The notes beneath the pieces are model-generated. The model was given only the letters and a program-made list of their open reading frames with translations, was not told where the DNA came from and did no database searches. The position numbers and the translations under genes were made by a program. Shown here one piece after another: positions 44,768 through 53,656 of a stretch of 64,000 bases of DNA. The stretch covers positions 107,121 through 171,120 of the forward strand of contig NZ_AQXG01000007.1 in assembly GCF_000375425.1 (NCBI RefSeq), read 5' to 3'. How positions within the stretch are numbered: the stretch's first letter is position 1; every line of letters starts with the position of its first letter. This DNA comes from Gracilimonas tropica DSM 19535 (GTDB lineage Bacteria; Bacteroidota; Rhodothermia; Balneolales; Balneolaceae).

Positions 44768-44905
44768 CGCAAAGCATAGGAACGAGATAAGAGGGACAGC
44801 TTGTCCGTCCATGTTCAATCTGGGAATGTTGTTTAAGGTCGGCAACTTTCGGGCAAGCTTCCCGACCTACGTATAACACTCGCTACTACGCTCTGCGTTG
44901 GAGCG
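44768..44905. repeat. Family B element with an internal hairpin; part of a 377-bp non-coding stretch
   Basis: The left arm CGCAAAGCATAGGAACGAG (44768-44786) and right arm CTCGCTACTACGCTCTGCG (44879-44897, followed by TTGGAGCG) pair at about 15 of 19 positions. Between them AGGTCGG (44836-44842) and CCGACCT (44862-44868) form a second stem around CAACTTTCGGGCAAGCTTC. The rest of 44636-45012 shows no gene; the upstream region of the HMA gene has no recognisable CsoR or CueR site. Confidence 0.65.
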
Positions 44906-45012
44906 AAAACAATAAGAAGCAAAATTGTATAAATCATCATCATGATTCGGCATTCGGGGGAGAAGCAGAATTGGTAAATTTGGTCAACCCCCAAAAAAAA
45001 GTATCAAGTATC

Positions 45013-45231
45013 ATGAAATCAACCGTATTAAATATTGAAGGAATGGGATGCAGCGGATGTGTAAACACCGTAGAAAATGCAATTTCAGCGCTTCCGGGAG
45101 TCAAATCCGCTATTGTAAATCTCGAAAAAGAAACGGCAGAAGTAGATTACGATGAAAACGAAGTAAAAGAAGCCGACTTCAGGCAGGCCGTGGAAGATGC
45201 CGGCTATCAAATGACCGGGATTCAGTCCTGA
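45013..45231 (+). CDS. Heavy-metal-associated (HMA) domain protein, CopZ-like copper chaperone
   Basis: 72 residues from the ATG at 45013, the only start that leaves a normal HMA domain. It carries the metal site GMGCSGC (Cys12 and Cys15 from this start) and the rest of the beta-alpha-beta fold (VENAISALPGVKSAIVNLEKETAEVDYDE). Such proteins hand Cu(I) to P-type ATPases. A family A repeat separates it from the copA gene that follows on the same strand. Confidence 0.88.
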   Translation: MKSTVLNIEGMGCSGCVNTVENAISALPGVKSAIVNLEKETAEVDYDENEVKEADFRQAVEDAGYQMTGIQS

Positions 45232-45270
45232 TAAGAAATAGGATTAGCTATCATCAGGGTCACTCCGAAG

Positions 45271-45424
45271 TTGTCATCCCGAGTGGCTAATAAAAAAACA
45301 AAGAGATCACTGCTGAACACGAGGGATCTCAATGACTACTTCAGCTCGCTGGTTCAAACCTTGAGACCCCTCGCGAAATACATCGTCACCCCTTTTCAAA
45401 TTCCTAAGCGTCTCGGGGTGACAA
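45271..45424. repeat. 154-bp dispersed palindromic element (family A), second copy
   Basis: Ends TTGTCATCCCGAG and CTCGGGGTGACAA, matching the ends of 14504-14639 apart from the C/T and A/G swaps that keep pairing. The interior again has TTGAGACCC-x-TCGCG. It sits between the HMA gene and copA. The compensating changes in the arms show that base pairing is being kept. Confidence 0.75.
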
Positions 45425-45457
45425 CATTATATACTTAATCATCATTTTATAACATCC

Positions 45458-47722
45458 ATGAAAAAAGTAACCCTACAAATTGATGGCATGCATTGTGCCG
45501 GCTGCGCCAATGCCGTAGATAAACAGCTGGAATCACTGGAAGGTGTACAAACAGCGCAAGTGAACCTTGCCACAGAATCGGCGGTAGTGGAATATGAGGG
45601 AGATATCTCAATGGAGGTGTTTTCTGATGCCATTTCCAAAGCCGGATACACGTTGGTTCAGGATGAAACAGAAACCAAATCAAAAGCCGATCAGGTAGAA
45701 GAACGCGAGCAGAAAAAGCTGGAAACGGCTCGTCAAAATATGATCCTGTCTTGGGTGCCTACGGTGATCATGCTCGGTTGGATGCTTCCTATGTGGTTGG
45801 CAGGTTATATGCTGTTGGGTCCAGTTGGGATGGAGCTGGGGATGATCATCCTGTCAGGTTTTGCCATTTTTGTACCCGGCTGGGAAACCCTGAAAAGTGC
45901 ATGGAAATCCACAAAGAACCTAAGTCCAAATATGGATGTGCTGATCGCGATGGGAGCATTGGCTTCGCTTTCAACAGGAATCGTCGTACTGCTGCATCAT
46001 CTGGGAATTGGGCCCGAATTCCATAGCTTTGCAATGATCGGCGGGATGATCATGGCGTTTCACCTGACCGGTCGCTACATCGAAACAAAAGCAAAAGGAA
46101 GTGCTTCTCAGGCCATCCGAAAATTGCTGACATTGGGTGCGAAAGAAGCCTCCGTGATTCGGGATAAGGAAGAAGTGAAAATTCCGGTTAGTGAACTCAA
46201 GATCGGTGATATCATGGTAGTTCGACCCGGAGAAAAAGTACCTACCGATGGGGAAGTGATCGAAGGCGAAAGCAGCGTGGATGAATCTATTGCAACGGGA
46301 GAATCAATGCCCGTAGAAAAATCAAAAGGCGATGAAGTGATCGGCGCTACGTTAAATACCAATGGTGTGTTGAAAGTGAAGGCCACAAAAGTGGGCAACG
46401 AGACTTTCCTCAACCAGGTTATCAAAATGGTAGAAGAAGCGCAGGGATCAAAAATTCCCATTCAGGATTTTGCCGATCAGGTGACCAAAGTATTTGTGCC
46501 AATCGTACTCCTCTTATCGGGATTGACATTGGTTTCCTGGTTAGTATTTCCGGGATTTTTTGGCGGTTTGGTGGAATGGGCATCGAATTTCATTCCTTGG
46601 GTGAACCCGGAGATGAGTTCGGTCTCCCTGGCCTTTTATGCGATGATCGCTGTGCTTGTGATTGCATGTCCATGTGCTTTAGGGCTTGCCACTCCAACCG
46701 CTTTGATGGTTGGTTCCGGATTGGGTGCTGAAAACGGAATTCTCATCCGAAAGGGAGAAGCCATTCAGCGCATGAAAGATGTGGATGCCATCGTGCTGGA
46801 TAAAACGGGCACCATCACCAAAGGAAAACCGGAGGTAACCGATGTGATCACATTTGGGGATGTGTCCGAATCTGACTTGTTGAAATGGGCTGCCGCCGTT
46901 GAAAATAACTCAGAACATCCGTTAGCACGAGCGGTGGTAAATGCAGCTTCGGAGCGAAATATCGACATTAGAAGTTCAATCGGCTTTGAAGCCATCACCG
47001 GAAAAGGAGTGAAAGCCATTTTGGATGACGGAGCAGTTGGCATTGGCACGTCATCGCTGATGGAAGAGCTTGGAGCGGAGATTTCCGATGACAAATCATC
47101 CCAAAAACAACAATTGGAGGAACAAGCGAAAACTGCGGTATTCGTGAGCAAAGCCGGAAACCTGATCGGAATTCTGGGTATTGCGGATGAGGTAAAGTCG
47201 GACAGTAAGGAAGCGATTGCTGCATTCAAAAAACTGGGGCTGAAAACCATTATGCTCACCGGCGATAATGAGAAAACGGGACGGGCTATAGCTGCAAAAG
47301 TAGGTATCGATGAAGTGATCGCAGAAGTACTTCCTGACCAAAAGTCTAATGAGATCAAAAAACTGCAGGAAGCCGGGAAAGTCGTGGCGATGGTAGGTGA
47401 TGGTATCAACGACGCACCGGCGCTTACGTTGGCGGATGTGGGCATCGCCATTGGAACGGGGACAGATGTGGCGATCGAATCTGGCGATATCGTGTTGGTG
47501 AAAGGCGATCTGCCGGGCGTGCTTCGGGCTATTAAGCTCAGCAAGGCGACCTTCACCAAGATCAAACAGAACCTATTCTGGGCTTTCTTCTACAACCTTA
47601 TCATGATTCCACTCGCAGTAATTGGATTATTGCATCCGTTACTTGCTGAGGCTGCCATGGCGTTCAGTTCTATTAATGTAGTATTTAACTCGAAGCGATT
47701 GTCAGCGACCAAGTTGGACTGA
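45458..47722 (+). CDS. copA: Copper-exporting P1B-type ATPase
   Basis: 754 residues. One N-terminal HMA domain ([11 protein letters not shown], Cys13 and Cys16), membrane segments, then all P-type landmarks: TGES in the actuator (IATGESMPV), the CPC metal site (Cys404-Pro-Cys406) in the transmembrane core, the phosphorylation motif DKTGT with Asp448, HP motif in [16 protein letters not shown] hinge, and six to eight segments. CPC with one HMA points to Cu(I) export. The upstream HMA chaperone gene, separated only by a repeat, is its probable partner. Confidence 0.93.
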   Translation: MKKVTLQIDGMHCAGCANAVDKQLESLEGVQTAQVNLATESAVVEYEGDISMEVFSDAISKAGYTLVQDETETKSKADQVEEREQKKLETARQNMILSWVPTVIMLGWMLPMWLAGYMLLGPVGMELGMIILSGFAIFVPGWETLKSAWKSTKNLSPNMDVLIAMGALASLSTGIVVLLHHLGIGPEFHSFAMIGGMIMAFHLTGRYIETKAKGSASQAIRKLLTLGAKEASVIRDKEEVKIPVSELKIGDIMVVRPGEKVPTDGEVIEGESSVDESIATGESMPVEKSKGDEVIGATLNTNGVLKVKATKVGNETFLNQVIKMVEEAQGSKIPIQDFADQVTKVFVPIVLLLSGLTLVSWLVFPGFFGGLVEWASNFIPWVNPEMSSVSLAFYAMIAVLVIACPCALGLATPTALMVGSGLGAENGILIRKGEAIQRMKDVDAIVLDKTGTITKGKPEVTDVITFGDVSESDLLKWAAAVENNSEHPLARAVVNAASERNIDIRSSIGFEAITGKGVKAILDDGAVGIGTSSLMEELGAEISDDKSSQKQQLEEQAKTAVFVSKAGNLIGILGIADEVKSDSKEAIAAFKKLGLKTIMLTGDNEKTGRAIAAKVGIDEVIAEVLPDQKSNEIKKLQEAGKVVAMVGDGINDAPALTLADVGIAIGTGTDVAIESGDIVLVKGDLPGVLRAIKLSKATFTKIKQNLFWAFFYNLIMIPLAVIGLLHPLLAEAAMAFSSINVVFNSKRLSATKLD

Positions 47723-47811
47723 TCTGGAGTGTTTCATTTACATGGAACCATTTCAACTTGGATGACGGTTAAGGCTCCGTAATTGAAGAACAAACATTAA
47801 ACCAACTTAGC

Positions 47812-48639
47812 ATGAGAAAATTTATTTACCTGGCATCTATTTTATTTTTGATGGGTGCTTGTACACAATCTAAAGAACAAAATATGGTAGCTGAAGGGCC
47901 TTCGGTGAAGGGAGAAGAAGTAAGCTATTCTACGGATGACATCACCATGAATGGCTACATCGCTTATGATGAAAACCTGACGGGCAAACATCCCGGAATT
48001 TTGGTAGTTCACGAATGGTGGGGACATGATGAACACGCTCGCCACAGTGCAGAAAAGCTGGCCGAATTAGGCTATGTAGCCTTGGCGGTAGACATGTACG
48101 GAAATGGAAAGATGGCTACGCATCCTGAAGATGCCATGCAGTTTTCCGGTGAAGTGATGGGGAATTTTGAAAATGCCAAAGCCCGCTTTAATGCAGCCAT
48201 GGAAACTTTGAAGAATAATCCCAAGGTAGATCCTGAAAAGATCGGGGCAATCGGTTATTGCTTCGGCGGAAGTGTGATTCTTGCAATGGCTCATTCCGGC
48301 GCAGACCTTGACGGCGTGGCTGCTTTCCATGCAGGACTTCAACTCCCGGTGATGCCACAGCAAGGAATGAGCTCCCGAATCCTGATCATGAACGGAGCCG
48401 CCGACCCTATGGTCACTCAAGAACAGGTAACAGCTTTGACCGGTGCCTATGAGGAATTGGGAGCGGATTATCAGTACATCAGTTATGAAGGTGCCCAACA
48501 TGCGTACACCAATCCCGGTGCAGATTCTTTGGGACAGAAATTTCAGCTTCCATTGGCATACAATGCCGAAGCCGACAGTCTTTCCTGGGAAGAGATGAAA
48601 GCTTTTTTTGCCGAGACGTTTGGCGATGGGGAGATGTAA
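47812..48639 (+). CDS. Dienelactone hydrolase family lipoprotein
   Basis: 275 residues. Lipobox Cys17 in LFLMGACTQS makes it a lipid-anchored envelope protein, unlike cytosolic dienelactone hydrolases. The catalytic triad is Cys150 in GYCFGG, Asp198 in NGAADPM and His230 in EGAQHAYT. It is a DLH-type alpha/beta hydrolase; natural substrates of secreted members are unknown. It follows copA by 89 bp on the same strand but an operon link is uncertain. Confidence 0.87.
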   Translation: MRKFIYLASILFLMGACTQSKEQNMVAEGPSVKGEEVSYSTDDITMNGYIAYDENLTGKHPGILVVHEWWGHDEHARHSAEKLAELGYVALAVDMYGNGKMATHPEDAMQFSGEVMGNFENAKARFNAAMETLKNNPKVDPEKIGAIGYCFGGSVILAMAHSGADLDGVAAFHAGLQLPVMPQQGMSSRILIMNGAADPMVTQEQVTALTGAYEELGADYQYISYEGAQHAYTNPGADSLGQKFQLPLAYNAEADSLSWEEMKAFFAETFGDGEM

Positions 48640-48681
48640 ATGATCTTACTGTAACCTTGGTTCGAGATTAGAGCTTTGATG

Positions 48682-48761
48682 TTGTCATCCCTTTAGAAGT
48701 TAAATAGGACGTGGGCCTGCCTCACCAGCAGGCAGGCGGCGTGTGCAGGAAACTTGTTTCC
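48682..48761. repeat. Remnants of repeat elements with two short hairpins
   Basis: TTGTCATCC at 48682-48690 is the left arm of family A without a right arm. GCCTGCC (48715-48721) pairs with GGCAGGC (48731-48737), and GGAAAC TT GTTTCC spans 48748-48761. The 259-bp gap holds no gene and no sign of a TPP or NAD riboswitch before pnuC. Confidence 0.5.
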
Positions 48762-48898
48762 AGTTATTTAATTTCGCTACTTCAACCAAGTCATGATCTC
48801 CGAGCAGTATAAAAGCCGGGTTGTTAGCCAAGCCATACTTTACAGATTATCTCTTCTTATCTTGTCCCTTCAATTTTAGTTTAACGAACTTCTTATTC

Positions 48899-49537
48899 AT
48901 GGAATACATCATTGACGGGATCATAAATGGCATCATGCAAACGAGTCTGCCGGAGTGGATTGCAGTAGCTACAGGATTGGCCAGTGTATGGTTTTCTATG
49001 AAAGAGAATTTATGGGTCTATCCAACCGGTATTGTCAGCGTATTGATCTATGTTTATCTCGCTTTTCAGTATAAGCTGTATGCCGATATGGGCGTAAATT
49101 TCTACTACTTCGTGATGAGCGTATATGGCTGGTATTATTGGATTCACCCCAAAGATGAAAATGAAAAACAAGTGCCTGTAACCGTAAACAATCAAAATGA
49201 AAACCGAGTCACCGCAGCTTTATTGATCGGTTCTTTTGCCCTGCTATATTTTGGCTTAGCCAACTTCACTGACAGCGATGTGGCTTTCTGGGATGCAGCT
49301 ACTACCAGCTTCGCTATCGCCGGTATGTACCTGATGGCTCGTAAAAAACTGGAAAACTGGGTTGCCTGGATAATCACCGACCTTATTTCAATTCCACTTT
49401 ACTTTTATAAAGGATTGGTACTGACGAGCTTTCAGTTTCTTGTATTCACCATTCTTGCTTTTGCAGGATATGCGGCCTGGAGAAATTCCCTCAAAAAACA
49501 CGAAGAAGCCCAGGAGAACTGGGCGGTTGTGGGTTAG
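48899..49537 (+). CDS. pnuC: PnuC family vitamin transporter
   Basis: 212 residues from ATG 48899; an in-frame ATG 78 bases upstream would add a 26-residue extension that reads as spacer. Seven or eight membrane segments are predicted, with the PnuC hallmarks WIAVATGLASVWFSMKENLWVYPTGIV, YADMGVNFYYFVMSVYGWYYW and a C-terminal WIITDLISIPLYFYKGL. PnuC takes up nicotinamide riboside; close relatives (PnuT) take up thiamine in Bacteroidota. The convergent neighbour is thiN, thiamine pyrophosphokinase, so thiamine uptake is a real alternative. Confidence 0.85.
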   Translation: MEYIIDGIINGIMQTSLPEWIAVATGLASVWFSMKENLWVYPTGIVSVLIYVYLAFQYKLYADMGVNFYYFVMSVYGWYYWIHPKDENEKQVPVTVNNQNENRVTAALLIGSFALLYFGLANFTDSDVAFWDAATTSFAIAGMYLMARKKLENWVAWIITDLISIPLYFYKGLVLTSFQFLVFTILAFAGYAAWRNSLKKHEEAQENWAVVG

Positions 49538-49539
49538 TA

Positions 49540-49677
49540 GTGATGAAGTTATGAAGTGATAGAGTGAGAACGATTCTGATTGGCCTGTTCCTAATTTAAC
49601 ATTGCAAGGCGAACGCTTAACCAGCACTGTTAAGTTCCAATGACTACTTCATCACTTTATAACTTTGTCACTTCGTA
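49540..49677. repeat. Inverted repeat between pnuC and thiN
   Basis: Left part GAAGTTATGAAGTGATAGAG (from about 49549) and right part (about 49645-49680), whose complement reads AGTTACGAAGTGACAAAG followed by TTATAAAGTGATGAAGTAG, share short units of the form GTTA-x-GAAGTGA. It is a non-coding spacer that could fold into a large hairpin and separate two convergent genes. Confidence 0.55.
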
Positions 49678-49678
49678 A

Positions 49679-50296
49679 CTACCCCCTTTCTACAAAAACG
49701 ATGAGGTCGCCGCTTTCGATTTGGATTGAGAATTCGGGATCGGTGGTTTCGTTTGAGGTACCGTCGCGCTGACCGTTTTCCAATTTTTCTCCTGATAGTT
49801 TATATCTCAAGCCGGTGGTGGTAATGCCATGTACTGCCCCGGAAAGAGGAAACAAGGAGACGATGTTTCCCACTTCACATTTCATTGAAAACTGTTGCTG
49901 TACCATGAAAGCATCGAAGGTCTCATCCCGGTATAGCAAGGTCTCAAACCGGTCGTGAAATTGCTTCAGTACCGAAAGGTTTTTCAGAGAGTGATCCATA
50001 CGCAGGCCGAAGGCACCAAGTACGTGGCAGGTTTCAACTCCTTTATCCAGGGCAAGCCGGAGTGCTTTTTCGAGATCGTTGGTTTCCTGGTCCGGTTCAT
50101 AAATAACCTCAAATCCAGGGTTTTCAGGTTTTTCGAAACTGTCCATATCCCCGATCACAATATGAGGCCTTAGTCCTTTTTCGAGAATGCGGTTTCCTCC
50201 GCCGTCAGCACCTATCAGGAGGTCAGAATGTTGTGCTTCTTGTTGTAATAATTCGGTTTTTGGCGGAAATCCGTTGCTAACTATAACTGCGTGCAT
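49679..50296 (-). CDS. thiN: Thiamine pyrophosphokinase
   Basis: 205 residues. TPK motifs are clear: LLIGADGGGNRILEKG (substrate loop), VIGDMDSFEKP with the magnesium Asps, and NDLEKALRLALDKG (ATP side), followed by a C-terminal B1-binding beta domain with GITTTGLRYKL. It makes thiamine diphosphate from thiamine and ATP. Divergent start from nrnA and convergent with a PnuC family transporter. Confidence 0.92.
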   Translation of the reverse strand: MHAVIVSNGFPPKTELLQQEAQHSDLLIGADGGGNRILEKGLRPHIVIGDMDSFEKPENPGFEVIYEPDQETNDLEKALRLALDKGVETCHVLGAFGLRMDHSLKNLSVLKQFHDRFETLLYRDETFDAFMVQQQFSMKCEVGNIVSLFPLSGAVHGITTTGLRYKLSGEKLENGQRDGTSNETTDPEFSIQIESGDLIVFVERG

Positions 50297-50370
50297 GCTT
50301 GTTTTTTATGCTGAAATCTTTTCCTGTAAAATACATGGATTTGTGGCAATGTTCGCCTATTTTTGGCGCT

Positions 50371-51348
50371 ATGAAGACTTTTATATTCAACAATTTTATT
50401 TCAAAGATCACAAAACATCAAACCGTAGCGGTATTTTCGCATGTTCGTCCTGATGGCGACTGTCTGGGAGCCCAGGTAGGTTTTAGCTTATGGCTGCAAA
50501 AGAACGGAATCAAAGCTTCTGCTTTTAATGAAGATGAACTTCCTGAAAACATGCATTGGCTGCAGGAGTTCTTTCCCATCCGGAAACCTTCTGAGGCTCA
50601 ACTCTCGGAATTTGATGCCTTCGTGGTGCTGGATGGAAATGCCTTGCACCGGTTTGGGGACGTCGCAGAAAAAATCGCGGACCTTGGAAAGCCAGTTTAC
50701 ATGATCGATCACCACCCTGATCCGGAAGATATTTATGAGGAGCCGATCTCGGTCGTTTCAGCATCCTCTACTTGTGAACTGGTGTACCGGCTCTTTGCTG
50801 AACATAACATCGATCAAATTGATGAACCCGTAGCCAAAGCGTTATACCTGGGGTTGGTCACCGACACCGGTTCATTTCAGTTCGATAGTGTGAAGCCGGC
50901 CACGCTACACGCAGCAGCAGACTTACTGGATCGCGGTCGGTTCACCCCGAATGTGATTACCAATAAAATTTACGCGTCCCGCCCGTTAAAGCAACTGAAA
51001 CTGCTGAGTATGGCATTGGAAACAATTGAAACTCACGCCCAGGGCAAAATTGCAACCATCACCATTACGCAGGAGATGTTTACCAGAACCGGGACAACCA
51101 ACGAGGATACGGAAGGTTTCGTGCAGTATCCGCTGAGTGTGGAAGGCGTGCTGGCTTGTGTTCTTTTTCGGGAAGATGAAGACCGAATCAAGTTAAGCCT
51201 GCGTTCACAAAGTGATTCTATTGACGTCAATAAATGGGCCCGAAAGTTCAACGGAGGCGGGCATAAAAAAGCAGCAGGGGCTCACTTCGTGGGAACCCTG
51301 AAGGAAGCGAAAAAGGCCGTTTTAAAAGTGGGAGAGGAACAATTATAG
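50371..51348 (+). CDS. nrnA: NrnA-type DHH phosphoesterase (oligoribonuclease/pAp phosphatase)
   Basis: 325 residues from the ATG at 50371; an upstream in-frame ATG would place 24 extra residues inside the thiN-nrnA spacer. The DHH domain has HVRPDGDCLGAQ and YMIDHHPDP; further ligands are in LGLVTDTGSFQF. The DHHA1 domain ends with the GGGHKKAAGA loop. NrnA removes nucleotides from short RNA and hydrolyses 3',5'-pAp. It is divergent from thiN and followed by a REC-GAF gene. Confidence 0.92.
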   Translation: MKTFIFNNFISKITKHQTVAVFSHVRPDGDCLGAQVGFSLWLQKNGIKASAFNEDELPENMHWLQEFFPIRKPSEAQLSEFDAFVVLDGNALHRFGDVAEKIADLGKPVYMIDHHPDPEDIYEEPISVVSASSTCELVYRLFAEHNIDQIDEPVAKALYLGLVTDTGSFQFDSVKPATLHAAADLLDRGRFTPNVITNKIYASRPLKQLKLLSMALETIETHAQGKIATITITQEMFTRTGTTNEDTEGFVQYPLSVEGVLACVLFREDEDRIKLSLRSQSDSIDVNKWARKFNGGGHKKAAGAHFVGTLKEAKKAVLKVGEEQL

Positions 51349-51402
51349 TGACTCTTCAAAGATTTTTGCTATTATGGGCTAACGGTTAGTGTAGTGAGTG
51401 CT

Positions 51403-52338
51403 ATGGAAAATAAATACAATTTGTTGGTCATTGATGATGACGCGCCGATCCACATCATGATGGATAAAATGCTGGGTGCAGAGTACCGCATTCTGAAGGC
51501 GCATTCGGCCCAGGAGGGAATTGATATGCTTGCCAAAGAGCCCATTCATTTCATCCTCAGTGACATTCATATGCCGGGCATGTCTGGCCTGGATTTCCTG
51601 GAAGCTTTAACCATGGATGCCGAACGGCGAAATATCCCCATCCTCATTATGACCAGCCTGCCAACCGTTGAAAAAGAGAAAGCAGCACTTGGGCTTGGGG
51701 CTTCCGACTTTATTGATAAGGCATTGTTCAATGAAAACCGGGAAGAGGTGCTGAACCGGATCAGGATGAAGCTGGTGGCTCATGTGGAGATCCCCGATCT
51801 TCCGGAAGCTCTTGTTCTTGATAAGAAGGAGATCATCAAAAAACTGCTGTTTGATGTGTCTTCAGGCGACTTTGTGACTACCGTCCAAAAACTGTGTAAG
51901 ATCCTCGGGCAAAAACTAAAAGCCGATCACCTCTCCTTTTGGACCATCAATGATGAAAATGTTCAGATGCTTTTGGCTAACGGCATTCAGCCTCCACGGC
52001 GTTACGGTCCCAGGGAATTGAAAGAAGAGGATACCTTTCAGCGGGTGCTTGAGCAAAAACGCCCCTATCTGGTAAACAATGTCATGAATTCCCAAAAAGG
52101 GATTTTACGGGAGCTTTCAAAACAAGAGAAATTAACCGCTGAGATAGGAATCCCGCTTTTTGCGCTTACCGACAAGGAACTGGTTAAAAACAAAATGAAG
52201 ATCCCTCCAAAAACACCGCTTTTCGGATTTGTGGTTCTTAAGCGGCGACGTGTTTTTACCAGTACAGAATATAAGATGACCTCGGTGCTTATGATGAACC
52301 TGGGAACCATCCTTTGGCGCCTGTACAAAGACATGTGA
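51403..52338 (+). CDS. Response regulator with receiver and GAF domains
   Basis: 311 residues from the ATG at 51403, nine bases after an in-frame GTG. Receiver domain at 1-125 with phospho-acceptor D54 in ILSDIHMPGMSG, acidic pocket at DDD 11-13, and Lys in FIDKALF. A short linker leads to a GAF-like domain (~150-311: LCKILGQKLKADHLSFWTINDENVQMLLA, EIGIPLFAL, LFGFVVLKRR). No output domain of the DNA-binding or enzymatic type is present, so it may work by protein contact with a kinase. No histidine kinase lies in the neighbourhood. Confidence 0.85.
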   Translation: MENKYNLLVIDDDAPIHIMMDKMLGAEYRILKAHSAQEGIDMLAKEPIHFILSDIHMPGMSGLDFLEALTMDAERRNIPILIMTSLPTVEKEKAALGLGASDFIDKALFNENREEVLNRIRMKLVAHVEIPDLPEALVLDKKEIIKKLLFDVSSGDFVTTVQKLCKILGQKLKADHLSFWTINDENVQMLLANGIQPPRRYGPRELKEEDTFQRVLEQKRPYLVNNVMNSQKGILRELSKQEKLTAEIGIPLFALTDKELVKNKMKIPPKTPLFGFVVLKRRRVFTSTEYKMTSVLMMNLGTILWRLYKDM

Positions 52339-52418
52339 TGATATTTATGAACAATGCATAGGCTTATCCCTCGTTAGCCTCATGTTAGCTGAAGAAGGAC
52401 AACATTAAACCGGTTTCT

Positions 52419-53645
52419 ATGACAAGAAGCGTTACTATTTTCTTTTTTATAAGTATTCTTTTTTGTGGGTGTACGTTCGATAAAAAACCCTCTTTTCAAA
52501 ACAGCTCTGCTGAACCGATCGCCGCAAAAGGCAGTTTATCATCTGCCTCTTCCGAATCTCTCTCAGCTGCCACTCAAAGTAACCAACAAACCGATGCAGA
52601 TGAAGCGGTTTCATCCATCGAACTCTCCCGACGAACAGCTATCACCAATGCTGTAGAAAAAGCCGGTCCGGCCGTGGTTAGCATAACTGTAACCGAATTG
52701 CAACGTGGCTATAAACGGGAATTTGATTCCTTCTTTTTCCGCTATTTCGATGTCCCCATTCAGCGTGAAGTGCAAAGTGTAGGCTCCGGATTCATCATCA
52801 GTGAAGACGGGCTTGTGGTGACCAACGAACATGTAGCCAGCAAAAACTCAAAAACCATCATGGTGGCGCTTTCGGATGGCAACAAGTACGAGGCGGAATT
52901 AATTGGATCTGATGAGTTGGCTGATCTTTCTTTACTCCAGATCAAAGGAGATCGTGAATCTTTTCCTTATGTCAAATTCGCTGACTCAGATGAAATCATG
53001 GTCGGCGAATGGACCATTGCGATGGGCAACCCATTCGGGCTTTTTGCTGACGGACAACCTTCTGTTACCGTGGGTGTGGTAAGTGCCAAAGAGCGGGATT
53101 TCCGTCCTGACCCTCAGGACCCCCGGGTATATGTGGAAATGATACAGACCGATGCCGCTATCAACCGGGGTAACTCCGGTGGCCCTCTTGTGAATAGTCA
53201 GGGCGAGGTGATGGGAGTTAACACTTTTATTTTTACCGGCGGAACCAGTTCCGGTTTTGTGGGATTGGGCTTTGCCATTCCCAGCAACCGGGTTAAAAAG
53301 ATCACCAATCAGCTAAAAGAATCGGGTACTGTGTCCTTAGATTATGACCCGGGCATGAAATTCGTTCCGGTTACCCGAAATCTTATTATGCAGTATCCTA
53401 ACATCCCCCGCGTGCTTGGACTATTTGTCACAGAGGTCAATAAAAGCGGCCCGGCCTACGAGTGTGGCATCATGCCCGGAGATGTGATCGTTGAGATCGG
53501 TGACGAACGCGTAACCAGTGAAATGCACGCCTGGGCTTTGATGCGGGAATATTCTGAGGGCGAGAAAATGGAATTGCACTTAGTTCGGGATGGCAAGACC
53601 TATAAAACAAACATGACTCTCAGAAAGAGGGTACAAGGCCGTTAA
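52419..53645 (+). CDS. HtrA/DegQ-like serine protease with PDZ domain, lipoprotein
   Basis: 408 residues. Possible lipobox at Cys18 (ILFCGCTF) with a Ser/Ala/Gln-rich linker to ~65. Trypsin-like domain: His138 in VVTNEHVA, Asp169 in DELADLSLL, Ser253 in NRGNSGGPLV; a loop LA-like region at ~100-115 (FFFRYFDVPIQ). One PDZ domain at about 320-400 (VLGLFVTEVNKSGPAYECGIMPGDVIVEI). It should be a periplasmic protein quality-control protease, anchored by lipid if the lipobox is used. It converges on the serine hydrolase gene and follows the REC-GAF gene by 80 bp. Confidence 0.9.
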   Translation: MTRSVTIFFFISILFCGCTFDKKPSFQNSSAEPIAAKGSLSSASSESLSAATQSNQQTDADEAVSSIELSRRTAITNAVEKAGPAVVSITVTELQRGYKREFDSFFFRYFDVPIQREVQSVGSGFIISEDGLVVTNEHVASKNSKTIMVALSDGNKYEAELIGSDELADLSLLQIKGDRESFPYVKFADSDEIMVGEWTIAMGNPFGLFADGQPSVTVGVVSAKERDFRPDPQDPRVYVEMIQTDAAINRGNSGGPLVNSQGEVMGVNTFIFTGGTSSGFVGLGFAIPSNRVKKITNQLKESGTVSLDYDPGMKFVPVTRNLIMQYPNIPRVLGLFVTEVNKSGPAYECGIMPGDVIVEIGDERVTSEMHAWALMREYSEGEKMELHLVRDGKTYKTNMTLRKRVQGR

Positions 53646-53656
53646 CCATACTTGTT

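Noticed and set aside
44636-45012. A small RNA gene or riboswitch in the 377-bp gap before the HMA gene
   Set aside because: The structure seen is explained by the dispersed family B element; no conserved RNA motif was recognised.
46765-47565. A 266-codon open frame antisense to copA
   Set aside because: Low-complexity Ser/Pro/Thr-rich translation with no family signature, opposite a gene with all P-type ATPase motifs; it is a shadow of codon bias.
48640-48898. TPP riboswitch upstream of pnuC
   Set aside because: No CTGAGA-type thi-box was found; only repeat-element hairpins are present.
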